The notes: generated from the letters alone by a model not told the origin. A stretch of 64,000 nucleotides of DNA from Sepioteuthis lessoniana (GCA_963585895.1 OY757911.1:90805147-90869146), one strand, 5' to 3'; shown: positions 31,617-41,005, counted from the stretch's first letter. Translations and numbers: made by a program.

Positions 31617-34091
31617 TTATGCAATCCAAGCGTTTTTATCGCATCTGATTTTGACCCTCAGCTGATACCGAAAATACAAAACCAGATCACGATGAGAAAA
31701 GTTTGCATCGTCATACAATCCCTTTTTTCGCGTCGTCCACACCACCATTCTAGCTACAGCTAGGATCACGAGAAACACCACACGCTTCTCACCCTGAAAC
31801 GGAGGAAGAACGTTGTCCACGACGTAACCAACGTCGAGCAGCACGAGCTGTCTGGGCTCGATGCGAGCCGTCCACTCGCCGACGTGATCCCAAAACGGAC
31901 GAACTCGCTCGCAGTAGTAGAAGGCGTGCTCAGCCGTTTCTTCCAAGCCACTGCCGCAGCAAGCGCAATCGGGCATGTCTGCCAGGCCCGCTTTGTAATT
32001 CAAGCCGACAAGGGGTAACGCATTTCGCACAAGTCGCAAGGTGAGCGAGAACTCGGAGTTTTTCAAGAAGCTCGATCCTGGCGCCCAATTCCAATGAGAG
32101 CGGATCTCCTCCGTCGTCCAGCCGTGCCGCTCGCTGAGAGGATCAGAAGCGGAACACACCACTAGCTCCCGATATAGTTCTTTTCGAGGCCGTGAAAGGT
32201 CACTGGACCCAAGAAGGTTACGAAGGGCCGTTCGGCACTCGCGGACAAACAGTGCTTCGCCCAAAGGCCTACGTCGACCTTCAGCCTTTGGGTCTGACTT
32301 TAGGCGAGGAAAAATCCGACTCGCTTTCAGTCTCCACACTGCGTCCCCCGTCAAGGCTCTGCCCAAGTATGCAAGTCTTTCAGCAAGCCAGTGGCTCTCC
32401 AGATCAGGCATACCTAGACCCCCGTTGCGTGTACGTTGGATACAGACCTGCCTACGGACCATCGGCCTTGCACCTCCCCAGAGCAATCTGGAAAGGCATC
32501 GTTGCAGCGCCAACCGATGTACTTTAGGCAGAGGAAGTACAGCCAATCGGTAAAGGATCAAGGGGAAGACGTACACGGCGCACGCCTCCGCCCTGCTCTT
32601 TAAGGACAACCTCCTTGAAAGCCAGATTCCCACCTGAGCATCCACCTTGGCTTGTATTTCCGACCAATTTCGTTCCAGTTGGAGGTCGGGCCCGAACCAC
32701 ACCCTGAGGATGCGGACGGGTCCGTCACACCAGTGGAAGGGCCCTGGAAGAGTATTGCTACCCCTCCAAGCACCGAGCCGCAAACCTTCGCTTTTGTCAA
32801 AATTGACCTTGGCTCCTGCAATCCGCTCGTACTCGCTAACCGCCTTCACAGCCTTTATATCCAGGCGGCGGGATACAAAAACTGTGACGTCATCGGCGAA
32901 CGCGGAAACCCTTGCCATAAGAGGGCCAGCAAAAGGGACACCGCGCAGGGCCGGATTTGTCGTCCTATCTCTAAGCCTACGGAGCAGGGGCTCCAAAGCT
33001 AGGACATAGAGAAGAGGATACAATGGGCAGCCCTGCCGGACCGAATGCTCGACCGCGAACACCCTCGAACGCCTCTCGTTCACCTGCACCACTGCCTGAG
33101 GGTTGTCGTACATCATGCTAATCCATCTGCGGAACTCCGGTTTGAATCCATCAGTCTCCAAAACAGTCGCCAAAAACCGATGGTCAACCCTATCGAAGGC
33201 CTTGGACTGATCTAAACTGATCAGCGCGGCCTCGGTGCCGTCTTCTATCCCCTCTAGGACCTCGCGAATCAAGTGCAGGTTGTCCTGGATCGATCTTCCC
33301 TTCACAGCAAAGGTCTGCTCGGGGCCGATCAGATCGCTAATGACAAGCTGTAAACGATTCGCTAAGACCCGGGCCAAAATCTTTAACTCTGTGTTAAGCA
33401 GAGTTATGGGCCTGTAATCATCTAAACCCTCCCAAACATGCCTGCCACCTTTCTTCAGCAATGTGATCACGCCCTTGGTAACGCTACCAGGGATGGCTTC
33501 CTGGGCGAACCAATGGTTGAACATATCCGTCAGAATAGGCACAAACATGTGCGACATCCTCAAGTACACTTCGTAGGGCAAACCATCAAGTCCCGGCGAC
33601 TTGTTGAGGCCGACCTGCTTCAACGCGTCACGGACTTCGCATTCAGTAACCACACCCTCGCAGCTAGCCGCTTCAGCCACCCCAAGGCGGGGGAAGTCGG
33701 CAAGATAGCTACGAAACTCCCGGAGCGGGAGATCAAGGCAGCGGGCAAAGCGATCCCGAAAGTGCGCCCGAAAGGCGTCACGCATCTCGCGACCCGATCG
33801 GAGCAGTCGCCCACCCGGGGCCTTGACAGAATCGATATACCGATCGGGGAACCTTCGCACTTCTTCTTCACGCGCAGTCGCGTTCGTTTTCACAGCTTCG
33901 TTGAGAACTCTCTTTAACCTAGATCTAACTGCGTATCCCTTGTAGCGCGAGAGTAGCGAGCGCTCAAGGTCCCCTCTAGCTAGCTCTACGTTTAAGGAGT
34001 CCCCCCCAGCCACCGCCCGGGAAAGTCTATCGTCTATAAATTTCGCTTCCTTGAGCTGTCGACCGTATTTGGTAGCGAAATCTCTAATCAT
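31617..34091 (-). CDS. Tx1-like ORF2, reverse transcriptase part
   Basis: 824 codons. The enzyme reverse-transcribes the element's RNA at a nicked target. RT motifs in order: KSPGLDGLPYEVY (164-176), DYRPITLLNTELKI (225-238), GRSIQDNL (265-272), SLDQSKAFDRVDH with the first catalytic Asp (292-304), VRQGCPLYPLLYVL (351-364) and SAFADDVTVFV with the two catalytic Asp (396-406). A C-terminal zinc motif, C-x2-C-x9-H-x4-C, spans 709-727. Motif B has LYPLL where copy 2 has LSPLL, perhaps a damaging change. The frame is the same as that of the endonuclease ORF upstream; one UAG and five codons separate them, so both are one ORF2 of about 1,110 residues. Confidence 0.93.
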   Translation of the reverse strand: MIRDFATKYGRQLKEAKFIDDRLSRAVAGGDSLNVELARGDLERSLLSRYKGYAVRSRLKRVLNEAVKTNATAREEEVRRFPDRYIDSVKAPGGRLLRSGREMRDAFRAHFRDRFARCLDLPLREFRSYLADFPRLGVAEAASCEGVVTECEVRDALKQVGLNKSPGLDGLPYEVYLRMSHMFVPILTDMFNHWFAQEAIPGSVTKGVITLLKKGGRHVWEGLDDYRPITLLNTELKILARVLANRLQLVISDLIGPEQTFAVKGRSIQDNLHLIREVLEGIEDGTEAALISLDQSKAFDRVDHRFLATVLETDGFKPEFRRWISMMYDNPQAVVQVNERRSRVFAVEHSVRQGCPLYPLLYVLALEPLLRRLRDRTTNPALRGVPFAGPLMARVSAFADDVTVFVSRRLDIKAVKAVSEYERIAGAKVNFDKSEGLRLGAWRGSNTLPGPFHWCDGPVRILRVWFGPDLQLERNWSEIQAKVDAQVGIWLSRRLSLKSRAEACAVYVFPLILYRLAVLPLPKVHRLALQRCLSRLLWGGARPMVRRQVCIQRTRNGGLGMPDLESHWLAERLAYLGRALTGDAVWRLKASRIFPRLKSDPKAEGRRRPLGEALFVRECRTALRNLLGSSDLSRPRKELYRELVVCSASDPLSERHGWTTEEIRSHWNWAPGSSFLKNSEFSLTLRLVRNALPLVGLNYKAGLADMPDCACCGSGLEETAEHAFYYCERVRPFWDHVGEWTARIEPRQLVLLDVGYVVDNVLPPFQGEKRVVFLVILAVARMVVWTTRKKGLYDDANFSHRDLVLYFRYQLRVKIRCDKNAWIA

Positions 34092-34106
34092 ATGTTTAAG
34101 AGATCC

Positions 34107-34961
34107 CTACCACCTATTCCCGGTAACCGCCCCCACTAACGCCCGCTGAATTAGGGATTCCAGCCGATCCTGGAAGTCCCGTATCTCCAGTAAGGAGGTA
34201 TTAAACTTCCAGTAGCCGGCTAGACTAGGCCTATTTGCTAACCGTAGACTGACTCTAACAAGTTTATGGTCAGTCCACGCTATCAAGTGGAACGTTGGAC
34301 AACTAACAAAATCAATGTCAGCTCGTCTCACTAACACTCTGTCCAAGTAGGAACCTACTTTGGCAGAGGGTGAGCTATCTAGCCACGTCCACATCTCCCG
34401 CCCTGGGTGATCCAGACGAAACCTGTCGACGAGGTCATGACGAGTCATGAGGCCGGCAAGGCTGCTTTCACACCATCCCACACGCCTAGCTCCCCGCCCG
34501 ACCTTATCTATCTTGGGATCAAGGATCGCATTCCAATCACCCATTAAAACTAGCCGCTTCGTATCGTCCAGGAACGGCACCAACCGACGAAAAAAGGAAA
34601 CCCTCTCCACAACGATATTGGGCGCATAAACCGCAACCAGACGAAACTTGAAACTTTTAACGGCAACATCGGCCACAACCAGTCGGCCCCCGTCACCTGC
34701 AAAAACAACGTCAACATCAGCATCAAGGCTGCGTCCAACTAGCAAAGAAACCCCAACGCTGGTACGGCTGCCGTATGCTGAGAAAACGTTAAAATCGCTT
34801 TCCAGCACACGACAGTCGGCACCGCAAATGAAGTGGGTTTCCTGCACTGCAGCAACATCTACACCGAGGGTTTTAAGTTCACCAAGCAAGCGCGTACACT
34901 TGCCCGGATCCCTCAATCCCCTCACATTCAAAGTAGCAAGGTTTAGAGCCATCAATCCCAC
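34107..34961 (-). CDS. Tx1-like ORF2, AP endonuclease part, ended by an in-frame UAG
   Basis: The N-terminal domain of ORF2, which nicks target DNA to prime reverse transcription. The first codon of the open stretch is GTG; the likely start is the ATG at 34952, which gives MALNLATLNVRGL. Catalytic-site motifs of the AP-endonuclease fold follow: LATLNVRGL (Asn), VAAVQETHF (Glu), LMGDWNAILD (Asp/Asn), GSYLDRVLV and the terminal WTDHKLV (Asp-His). The UAG at 34109-34107 sits between endonuclease and RT domains and lies in frame with the RT half. Just upstream the middle ORF ends 14 bases before this ATG. Confidence 0.9.
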   Translation of the reverse strand: MGLMALNLATLNVRGLRDPGKCTRLLGELKTLGVDVAAVQETHFICGADCRVLESDFNVFSAYGSRTSVGVSLLVGRSLDADVDVVFAGDGGRLVVADVAVKSFKFRLVAVYAPNIVVERVSFFRRLVPFLDDTKRLVLMGDWNAILDPKIDKVGRGARRVGWCESSLAGLMTRHDLVDRFRLDHPGREMWTWLDSSPSAKVGSYLDRVLVRRADIDFVSCPTFHLIAWTDHKLVRVSLRLANRPSLAGYWKFNTSLLEIRDFQDRLESLIQRALVGAVTGNRW

Positions 34962-34966
34962 TTACC

Positions 34967-35386
34967 TTACTCATCGTCGACTACGGGCCGGAAATCCTTC
35001 GGGGTGAGGATGCCGACGGCCTGACGCAGGGATCCGGTGCCGAGCTCAGTACTTACTCGGTCGTCCCTGGTAATTCCCCCGACATCCACGGGGTACCGCA
35101 ACTTTAGGGACCTATAGAAGGACGGGTGAACTAAAATCGGGACCCTGCCCGCACAAAAAGGAAGCATTTTCTTGAGACTTTGGTGGCGCAAATCCGCCAA
35201 CATTACGTCCGCTCGACTGGCCCCCTCAAGAAACTGCCAGAGCTCTTTGGTTTGGTTGCCAGCCGAACGGACGAATGTGGTCACCATTGCTGCATTTTTA
35301 AACAAGTATGGGTTGGTAATGTCCTTGCCATTTATGTTTTTTAGGGATGATAACGGTTTCAATGTTTTTTTAAGAACATGGTCCAT
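34967..35386 (-). CDS. Middle ORF of the Tx1-like element (139 residues), function unknown
   Basis: An ATG-started frame whose in-frame stop TAA lies two codons upstream of the ATG, ending 14 bases before the ORF2 ATG and in a different frame from both neighbours. Features: a basic N-terminus (VLKKTLKPLSSL), a central LADLRHQSLKKMLPF, and a C-terminal RYPVDVGGITRDDRVSTELG followed by SLRQAV. No domain recognised, no zinc knuckle, no signal peptide. It could be the C-terminal domain of ORF1, cut off by mutation within the ~300 bp spacer, or a true third ORF. Codon use and G+C fit ORF2. Its tight placement before ORF2 suggests coupled translation, as inference. Confidence 0.7.
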   Translation of the reverse strand: MDHVLKKTLKPLSSLKNINGKDITNPYLFKNAAMVTTFVRSAGNQTKELWQFLEGASRADVMLADLRHQSLKKMLPFCAGRVPILVHPSFYRSLKLRYPVDVGGITRDDRVSTELGTGSLRQAVGILTPKDFRPVVDDE

Positions 35387-35685
35387 ATTTTATGGTTCTA
35401 GGATGTCTTGGCAATAGTGGTATGCAGTGAAGGCACGTCGGGCTTCGTTTAAAGCCGACAGTGATGTGTTGATGTGCTGATGGTGATGTTTGATGTGTTG
35501 ATGGTGATGATGATGTTGCTGCTTATTCTGTCGGCGACTCTCTGGTCAACGAATGTGACCTTACAAGTTGTCTGGGGGTTTTGATAGGTGACAGTGAAGG
35601 TGATTTGGGGGAAAGTGGGAAGTCAAAGAGGTGTGCTGGTGTATTTTGAGGTTTTTGTGGCGGAGGAATGATTTGGGCTGGTCTC

Positions 35686-37014
35686 TCAATTTTTTTCGCC
35701 CTTTTGTTGAGGTTGGGAGGGTGTTTGGGACTGTGTTTGTGTTTCTTGTGTTGGTCCCTTAATATGTTTCTTCTCCCCCTCCCCAGCTACCGAGTCCCCA
35801 CTATCCCTTCGCCGTTTAAGATTTATCGAGCAGTCCATAGCTTCGTTTTCATTTTTTTCTTTACTTTTCTTTTTTCCAGTTGACGATGATGATGATTTTG
35901 TAGATGACGATGATGATGATTTGGCTGTGGTAGTAGTAGTAGTTGTAGTAGCGATAGTGTCAATGTTCGCAGTCGAAGTATTTGTTGGTTTTGTGATGGT
36001 TGATTCTTTGATAGGAGTCTTTTTCTTTTTTCCCCCCTTAACCACCTGGGTCCAGCCCTCTTCTTTGTCGGGGCTGTCCCCGGTTTTTGCTTTAGGGGTT
36101 TCACTTTTTTCGGCTGCGGTCGCTGCTGCTGCTGCTGTTGCTGTTATAGTTGTCGTTGTTGTCGTTTCTATTGCTGTTGTTGTTGTGGCCGGAGTTGTTT
36201 TGGTGGTCTTTTGAGGGCAGGATTTTGAAAAGTGTCCCAGCTGCTTGCAATTCCAGCACTGGGGCTTCCTGCCTTCAACCACGACCGTCATTATTTGATT
36301 TTCATACTCGATTACGTGGGGTATGGCTGTGAACGCCCCTCTGTCCAGGCACATGGTGAAGATATAATCCCCGTGCGCTGTCCCGTTAACTGACTTAGCT
36401 TTGGTGATATCCTCTATTTCGCCGTGTTTTACGAGGTAGGCAGCCAGGACCTCCTCATTCAGCTGTATCGGGACATTGCACACGGTGATTCGGATTTTCC
36501 GCCTTCCCATGTACTCTGACTGTAGCCGGAAGTACTTGGAGATGACGTTTTCGCCGGCCAGCTTAGCTGCAAGGTCTTCTGATGGCAGCAGAACATCCCA
36601 TGTTGCAAAGCTACGTCTGCAGTAGTACTTTGCTGGAATGTCTGCCGCTTTTAGTAAACCTTCAAATGTATCTTTTTTGATACCTGCCAGCCTCTTTGTT
36701 TTCAAGTCTGTAACCACGTACGAGATTATTTTTTGTTGTACTTCCTGTACAAGTTCGGGAATAGGAAGGATCCTATTCCCTTGGAAGTACTTCTCGTATC
36801 TTTCTCTTATTTTTTTATAGTCTTTCGGGCTTGGTTTTATTTTTGTTGTCCAAGAGGCTGGCAGTGAAGGTACCTTCTGCGCCGGTTGGATTGAGCTGGC
36901 CGACGAGGATGGCAGCGAGAGTGCAGGCCATCTTTCTTCCGGCTTTGAGGGGGGACTTTGATCTTTAAATATGTCTGGTGATGATGACACTGGTGAAGGT
37001 GGGGCCTCTGCCAT
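35686..37014 (-). CDS. Tx1-like ORF1, RNA-binding protein with CCHC zinc knuckle
   Basis: 442 residues, ATG start at 37014, preceded by a ~300 bp leader. ORF1 proteins of this group coat the element's RNA and act as chaperones in the RNP. Layout: Ser/Pro-rich N-terminus (1-60), a helical basic part (66-110), a fold that may be RRM-like (about 135-245, with RRKIRITVCNVPIQLNEEVL), one CCHC knuckle C253-x2-C256-x4-H261-x4-C266, then a long low-complexity tail rich in Thr, Ala, Ser and Lys coded by triplet runs (CAN, ACN, TCN). It ends in a Gln/Ser-rich stretch and stops at 35686. The triplet-rich tail is a likely site of slippage and may have caused loss of the frame into the downstream middle ORF. 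Confidence 0.85.
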   Translation of the reverse strand: MAEAPPSPVSSSPDIFKDQSPPSKPEERWPALSLPSSSASSIQPAQKVPSLPASWTTKIKPSPKDYKKIRERYEKYFQGNRILPIPELVQEVQQKIISYVVTDLKTKRLAGIKKDTFEGLLKAADIPAKYYCRRSFATWDVLLPSEDLAAKLAGENVISKYFRLQSEYMGRRKIRITVCNVPIQLNEEVLAAYLVKHGEIEDITKAKSVNGTAHGDYIFTMCLDRGAFTAIPHVIEYENQIMTVVVEGRKPQCWNCKQLGHFSKSCPQKTTKTTPATTTTAIETTTTTTITATAAAAATAAEKSETPKAKTGDSPDKEEGWTQVVKGGKKKKTPIKESTITKPTNTSTANIDTIATTTTTTTTAKSSSSSSTKSSSSSTGKKKSKEKNENEAMDCSINLKRRRDSGDSVAGEGEKKHIKGPTQETQTQSQTPSQPQQKGEKN

Positions 37015-37335
37015 AGCTGCTTATGAGGCAACTAGGGGAGGGAGACCGTCGAATGTTCTTGTTTGTGTGTAGGTGAAAGTACTTTGGATGATGATGGAAT
37101 AAGTCGGTTTGTTTTTTCAAAAATGATCCGTGATAACAAGCGTTGACCCCCCTCAACAAACAAAATAAAAATTGTTTGGGGGAGGGGCACTCAACAATAA
37201 CAAGAGTCCAAACAGTAACAAGGTTTCAACGGCAAACAAATAACAATATTTCCTACAAGAACAGAATTTTTTAACAATAACAATGACTTACTTTTCGTAG
37301 TAAAATTACAGACAAAAATCAAACAAAAAAATTCG
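37015..37335 (-). other. 5' leader of Tx1-like copy 1
   Basis: About 300 bp without a long frame, between ORF1 and the end of copy 2. An internal Pol II promoter would be expected here from knowledge of related elements, but no specific promoter motif could be pointed to. Confidence 0.5.
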
Positions 37336-37348
37336 CCGATAGTGATCT

Positions 37349-39793
37349 TTTATTTCTTGTAATGAATACAAGAAGGCACGAGGCCTTGTGGTTTTGGGGG
37401 AGGGGAAGGGAGCGGTCATGCTTTAACTATATTTTCTATGGGGAACCTAGCTAGCCACATTCGCCGACCCATTCAACAATACAATATATAATTACTCGTC
37501 CATCGCCATGCACGCAGCAACCACCAAAATACCGCATTTGCTCTATGAAAAAGTCCTACTTAAAACCCGAAAGTGATGCATGATTTTATTTACAATGTAT
37601 GATTTTTTACAATGGATATGATGGGAATGGGAGAAAAAAACCCGAAAAACATATATACACGAAAAACAAGGAAAAATTCCCCGTTTGGTTGCCCTCCCAT
37701 CCCCCCGTCTATAAAATTGGAGGCCGACTGTTTTCCGGGTCGAAAATACCGGAAACAAGCCGGACCTACCCTAGGTGGGGCGGGAATCCTACTCTACAGG
37801 GATAAAAGAAATAAAGGGTCGGGCTCGGCATGGGTCGATAGAAGCGGGTAATATGATTTTTTACATATGAATGTTCAAGATCTTCAAAAAAGCGGACTGG
37901 GATACAGGTTGAGGTACAAAAATAATGGGGGTGGGGAAGATCTTGAGTGCTAGCGACTAAATGACGGGGACAATGACTCACAACATACTGCTAACTAGGT
38001 TACAAGGGAAAGAAATCCTACTTACCAAGGGTGGGGTCCCTAAGGACCCGTACCATAGACGCCATGGGCCGGCAGAGGAGGGAAGGATGACTCCAACATT
38101 GCCCCCTTTCGTACGACCAGGCTCGCTGCAGTCACCCACCTTTTGCTGAATGTCATGCGATCCAAGCGTTTTCTATCGCATCTGATTTTGACCCTCAGCT
38201 GATGCCGAAAATACAAAACCAGATCACGATGAGAAAAGTTTGCATCGTCATACAATCCCTTGTTTCGTGTTGTCCAAATCACCATTCGGGCTACAGCTAG
38301 GATCGCGAGAAACACCACACGCTTCTCACCATGAAACGGAGGAAGAACGTTGTCTACGACGTAACCAACGTCGAGCAGCACGAGGTGTTTGGGTTCGATG
38401 CGAGCCGTCCACTCGCCGACGTGATCCCAAAACGGGCGGACTCGCTCGCAGTAGTAGAAGGCGTGCTCAGCCGTTTCTTCCAAGCCACTGCCGCAGCGAG
38501 GGCAATCATTCATGTCTGCCAGGCCGGCTTTGAAGTTCAAGCCGTGAAGGGATAACGCATTCCGAACAAGTCGCCAGGTGAGCGAGAACTCGGAGTTTTT
38601 CAAGAAGCTCGATCCTGGCGCCCAATTACAGTGAGAGCGGATCTCCCCCGCCGTCCAGCCGTGCCGCTCGCTGAGAGGATCAGAAGCGGAACCCACCACT
38701 AGCTCCCGATATATTCTTTTCGAGGCCGTGAAAGGTCACTGGACCCAAGAAGGTTACGAAGGGCCTTTCGGCACTCACGGACAAACAGTGCTTCGCCCAA
38801 AGGCCTACGTCGACCTTCAGCCTTTGGGTCTGAGTTGAGGCGAGGAAAAGTCTGACTCGCCTTTCGTCTCCACACTGAGTCCCCCGTCAAGACACGGCCC
38901 AGATATGCAAGTCTTTCAGCAAGCCAGTGGCTCTCCAGATCAGGCATACCCAGATCCCCGTTGCGTGTACGTTGGATACAGACCTGCCTACGGACCATCG
39001 GTCTTGCACATCCCCAGAGCAATCGGGAGAGGGATCGTTGCAGCGCCAACCGATGTACCTTAGGCAGAGGGAGTACAGCCAATCGGTAAAGGATCAAGGG
39101 GAAGACGTACACGGCGCACGCCTCCGCCCTGCTCTTTAAGGACAACCTCCTTGAAAGCCAGATTCCCACCTGAGCATTCACCTTAGCATGTACTTCCGAC
39201 CAATTTCGCTCCAGTTGGAGGTCGGGCCCAAACCACACCCTAAGGATGCGGATGGGTCCGTCACACCAGCGGAAGGGCCCTGGAAGGGTATTGCTACCCC
39301 TCCAAGCACCAAGCCGCAAACCTTCGCTTTTGTCAAAATTGACCTTGGCCCCTGCAATCCGCTTATACTCGACAACTGCCTCTTTCACAGCCTCTATATC
39401 CTGGAGGCGGGATACAAAGACTGTGACGTCATCAGCGAACGCGGAAACCCTAGCTGCAAGGCGGCTAACGAATGGGATACCACGCAGTGCCGGACTTGTC
39501 CCCTCATCCGTAAGCCTGCGCAGGAGGGGCTCCAACGCGAGGACATAGAGAAGAGGAGACAGGGGGCAGCCCTGCCCGACCGATCGTTCGATCGCAATCA
39601 CGCCTTCCGTTCACCTGCACCACTGCCTGAGGGTTGTCGTACATCATACTAATCCATCTGCGGAACTCCAGTTTGAATCCGGCAGTCTCCAAAACAGACG
39701 CCAAGAACGGATGGTCAACCCTATCGAAGGCCTTGGACTGATCTAAACTGATCAGCGCGGCTTCAGTGTCGTCTTTTATCCCCTCTAGGCAGA
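37349..39793 (-). mobile_element. Tx1-like retrotransposon, 5'-truncated (copy 2)
   Basis: Head-to-tail upstream of copy 1 on the same strand. It keeps the 3' UTR and the RT from about motif A onward, closely similar to copy 1. Homology to copy 1 stops at CCTCTAG (39782-39788). Beyond it lies the boundary motif at 39794-39809, and then about 20 bases (39813-39832, TCTGGCAGCGAAATCTCT) that resemble ORF2 near 34070, so the truncation may be an internal deletion. Confidence 0.85.
37354..37374 (-). other. 3'-terminal hairpin of the retrotransposon RNA (copy 2)
   Basis: Element strand TTCTTGTATTCATTACAAGAA, an 8 bp stem with a 5-base loop at the same place as the copy 1 hairpin but with different bases. 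Confidence 0.65.
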
Positions 39794-39887
39794 CCAATAG
39801 TGATCTGCCTATCTGGCAGCGAAATCTCTGTTCTAATAACGGTGAGAAGAGTCCATTATAGTAAGATGGGTAAGGTTCCCACAACAC
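38040..39887 (-). pseudogene. Tx1-like ORF2, RT and C-terminal part, two to three frameshifts
   Basis: Three overlapping frames make up the second copy. The first (to about 39605) has ISLDQSKAFDRVDHPF (motif A). A small deletion after VQVNGRR shifts into the second (39601-38699), with VGQGCPLSPLLYVL (motif B) and SAFADDVTVFV (motif C). A one-base loss at about 38703 (RKEYIGS for RKELYRE in copy 1) shifts into the third (38699-38040), with DCPRCGSGLEETAEH (zinc motif). The last frame runs past the copy 1 stop through a further shift near the end. The endonuclease domain is absent. Confidence 0.88.
39794..39809. repeat. Boundary motif upstream of Tx1-like copy 2
   Basis: CCAATAGTGATCTGCC, 15 of 16 identical to 30790-30805. 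Within GGCAGACCAATAGTGATCTGCC the ends GGCAGA and TCTGCC are themselves inverted. Confidence 0.75.
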
Positions 39888-40345
39888 TTACTTAATACAA
39901 ATATTTTACAGTTATATGACATCAAGTATTCCTGTCGATTACGAATCATTTTAAACAGATCTATGCACCCACAGATGGGACCCTAACAGGTACTATTACT
40001 GTGGGTCTGAGTGAATCTGGGAATAATGGCACTGAAGAGGTACTATATATTCCCCAGATCTCCAGAATTGGATTTAGTTTAATTTCATTCTCTGGATACT
40101 TCTTTTCTGGTGTGGAGTCTTAATCCTCTGCGTGGGATACAGCCAGTGTATTTTAAGCGGACACTACACCGAGGAGTCTGTTTGTACGCAACATTTCTTG
40201 CTCTTCCCTCTTTTGTAAATGTTTAGATTTCAGAGCGGACTTGAGAGAAATAGCAATGAAAGGGTACTATTCACTTCCCATATCTCCAAAGCTGGAGTCT
40301 CATCATCAGACGAAATTTAGAGTCTATTCTGGACACCTCTTTTGA
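39885..40345 (-). repeat. Two adjoining family D fragments
   Basis: The first (about 39885-40180) holds a subrepeat and the block from GGGACCCTAACAGGTACT. The second (40228-40345) repeats part of that block (AGCAATGAAAGGGTACT). Both lack the shared tail. Confidence 0.6.
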
Positions 40346-40545
40346 CCCTTTGGAATCAAACAGATTTGATAAAAATGATTCGTATTTGATAGGATTGTGG
40401 GTAAAAAATTCCCCCCAAATAAAAAATACCCCCCTGCCCATCAAAAGCAAAAGTGGACTCCCCCAAAAAAACCTCTTAAGAAACAACTACACACAAATGT
40501 GAATGTACAATTGTTATCACGTAGAATATTCGGATTATTGACCTC
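40346..40545 (+). repeat. Family D-like fragment, opposite direction
   Basis: Runs from AATCAAACAGATTTGAT through C-rich sequence (CCCCCCAAATAAAAAATACC) to CTCTTAAGAAACAACTACAC, as in the copies at 28.5 and 52.5 kb. Confidence 0.5.
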
Positions 40546-40547
40546 AT

Positions 40548-41005
40548 CTGTATTGTTATAACCACAACGTTTCGGCCGATATGTCCTTCTTCAGGTGTTT
40601 CATATCAAACTCGGGAGTCCACACAGAATCTCGAATTGTACCCTTTATTTGATCCACAGGGGGAGGGGACTGTTCCAATTCTGTTAACCATGATAGGGTA
40701 CAAGTGTTAAGTTGTAGTTCGTATTCCTTGTTATTCTTACAGCTTGTTAGGATTGAACCTGCAACCTCCAGATAATTTAATTCAGAAGCACCTTCCACCC
40801 AAACGCCTTATCCACTGTGCTACGGATGCTTGCCAGACAATTAAGAGTAATCTAGGGACTTATACACCTAATATGTCCATCACCTTATGAAATACCCCTC
40901 TCCACTATCATATCAGATATTTTTATTACAAAAAATTGCAATATGAGTTATGGTAAATAATAATTATAAAGCCAATATGAGCTATGGTAAATAATAGTTA
41001 TAAAG
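40548..41005 (-). repeat. Penelope-like element terminal region with tRNA-like and ribozyme-like motifs
   Basis: Read on the minus strand: ATATGATAGTGGAGAGGGG and ATGGACATATTAGG (also present after the Penelope-like relic near 46010-46070), then a tRNA-like segment with box A AGCACAGTGGATAAGGCG (about 40808-40825) and box B GCAGGTTCAATCCTAAC (about 40745-40761), then CACCTGAAGAAGGACATATC followed by GGCCGAAACGTTGTGG at 40563-40598. CTGAAGA...GAAA matches the order of hammerhead core boxes, which Penelope-like elements are known to carry, but stem III is not evident. Similar ends lie at 42.7, 44.3 and 53.9 kb. Confidence 0.55.

Larger units (their letters stand above)
30806..37335 (-). mobile_element. 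Tx1/L1-group non-LTR retrotransposon, near full length (copy 1)
   Basis: A ~6.5 kb element read from high to low coordinates: 5' UTR, ORF1 (37014-35686), a middle ORF (35386-34967), ORF2 (34952-31617) and an ~810 bp 3' UTR. The 3' UTR ends in a small hairpin (30813-30829) and the sequence AAATAAA, with no poly(A) run. G+C is clearly higher than in the flanks. ORF2 has an N-terminal AP endonuclease and ORF1 a CCHC knuckle, as in the Tx1 clade of the L1 group. The exact 5' end is uncertain. It sits head-to-tail with a second copy. Confidence 0.85.

Noticed and set aside
32192-33917. Plus-strand frames of 111-159 codons opposite the Tx1-like ORF2
   Set aside because: They lie entirely antisense to the RT and carry no motif. 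GC-rich coding DNA often leaves antisense frames open.
36150-36332. Plus-strand frames rich in Val/Leu opposite ORF1 of the Tx1-like element
   Set aside because: They are shadows of the Thr/Ala/Ser codon runs of ORF1 on the other strand.
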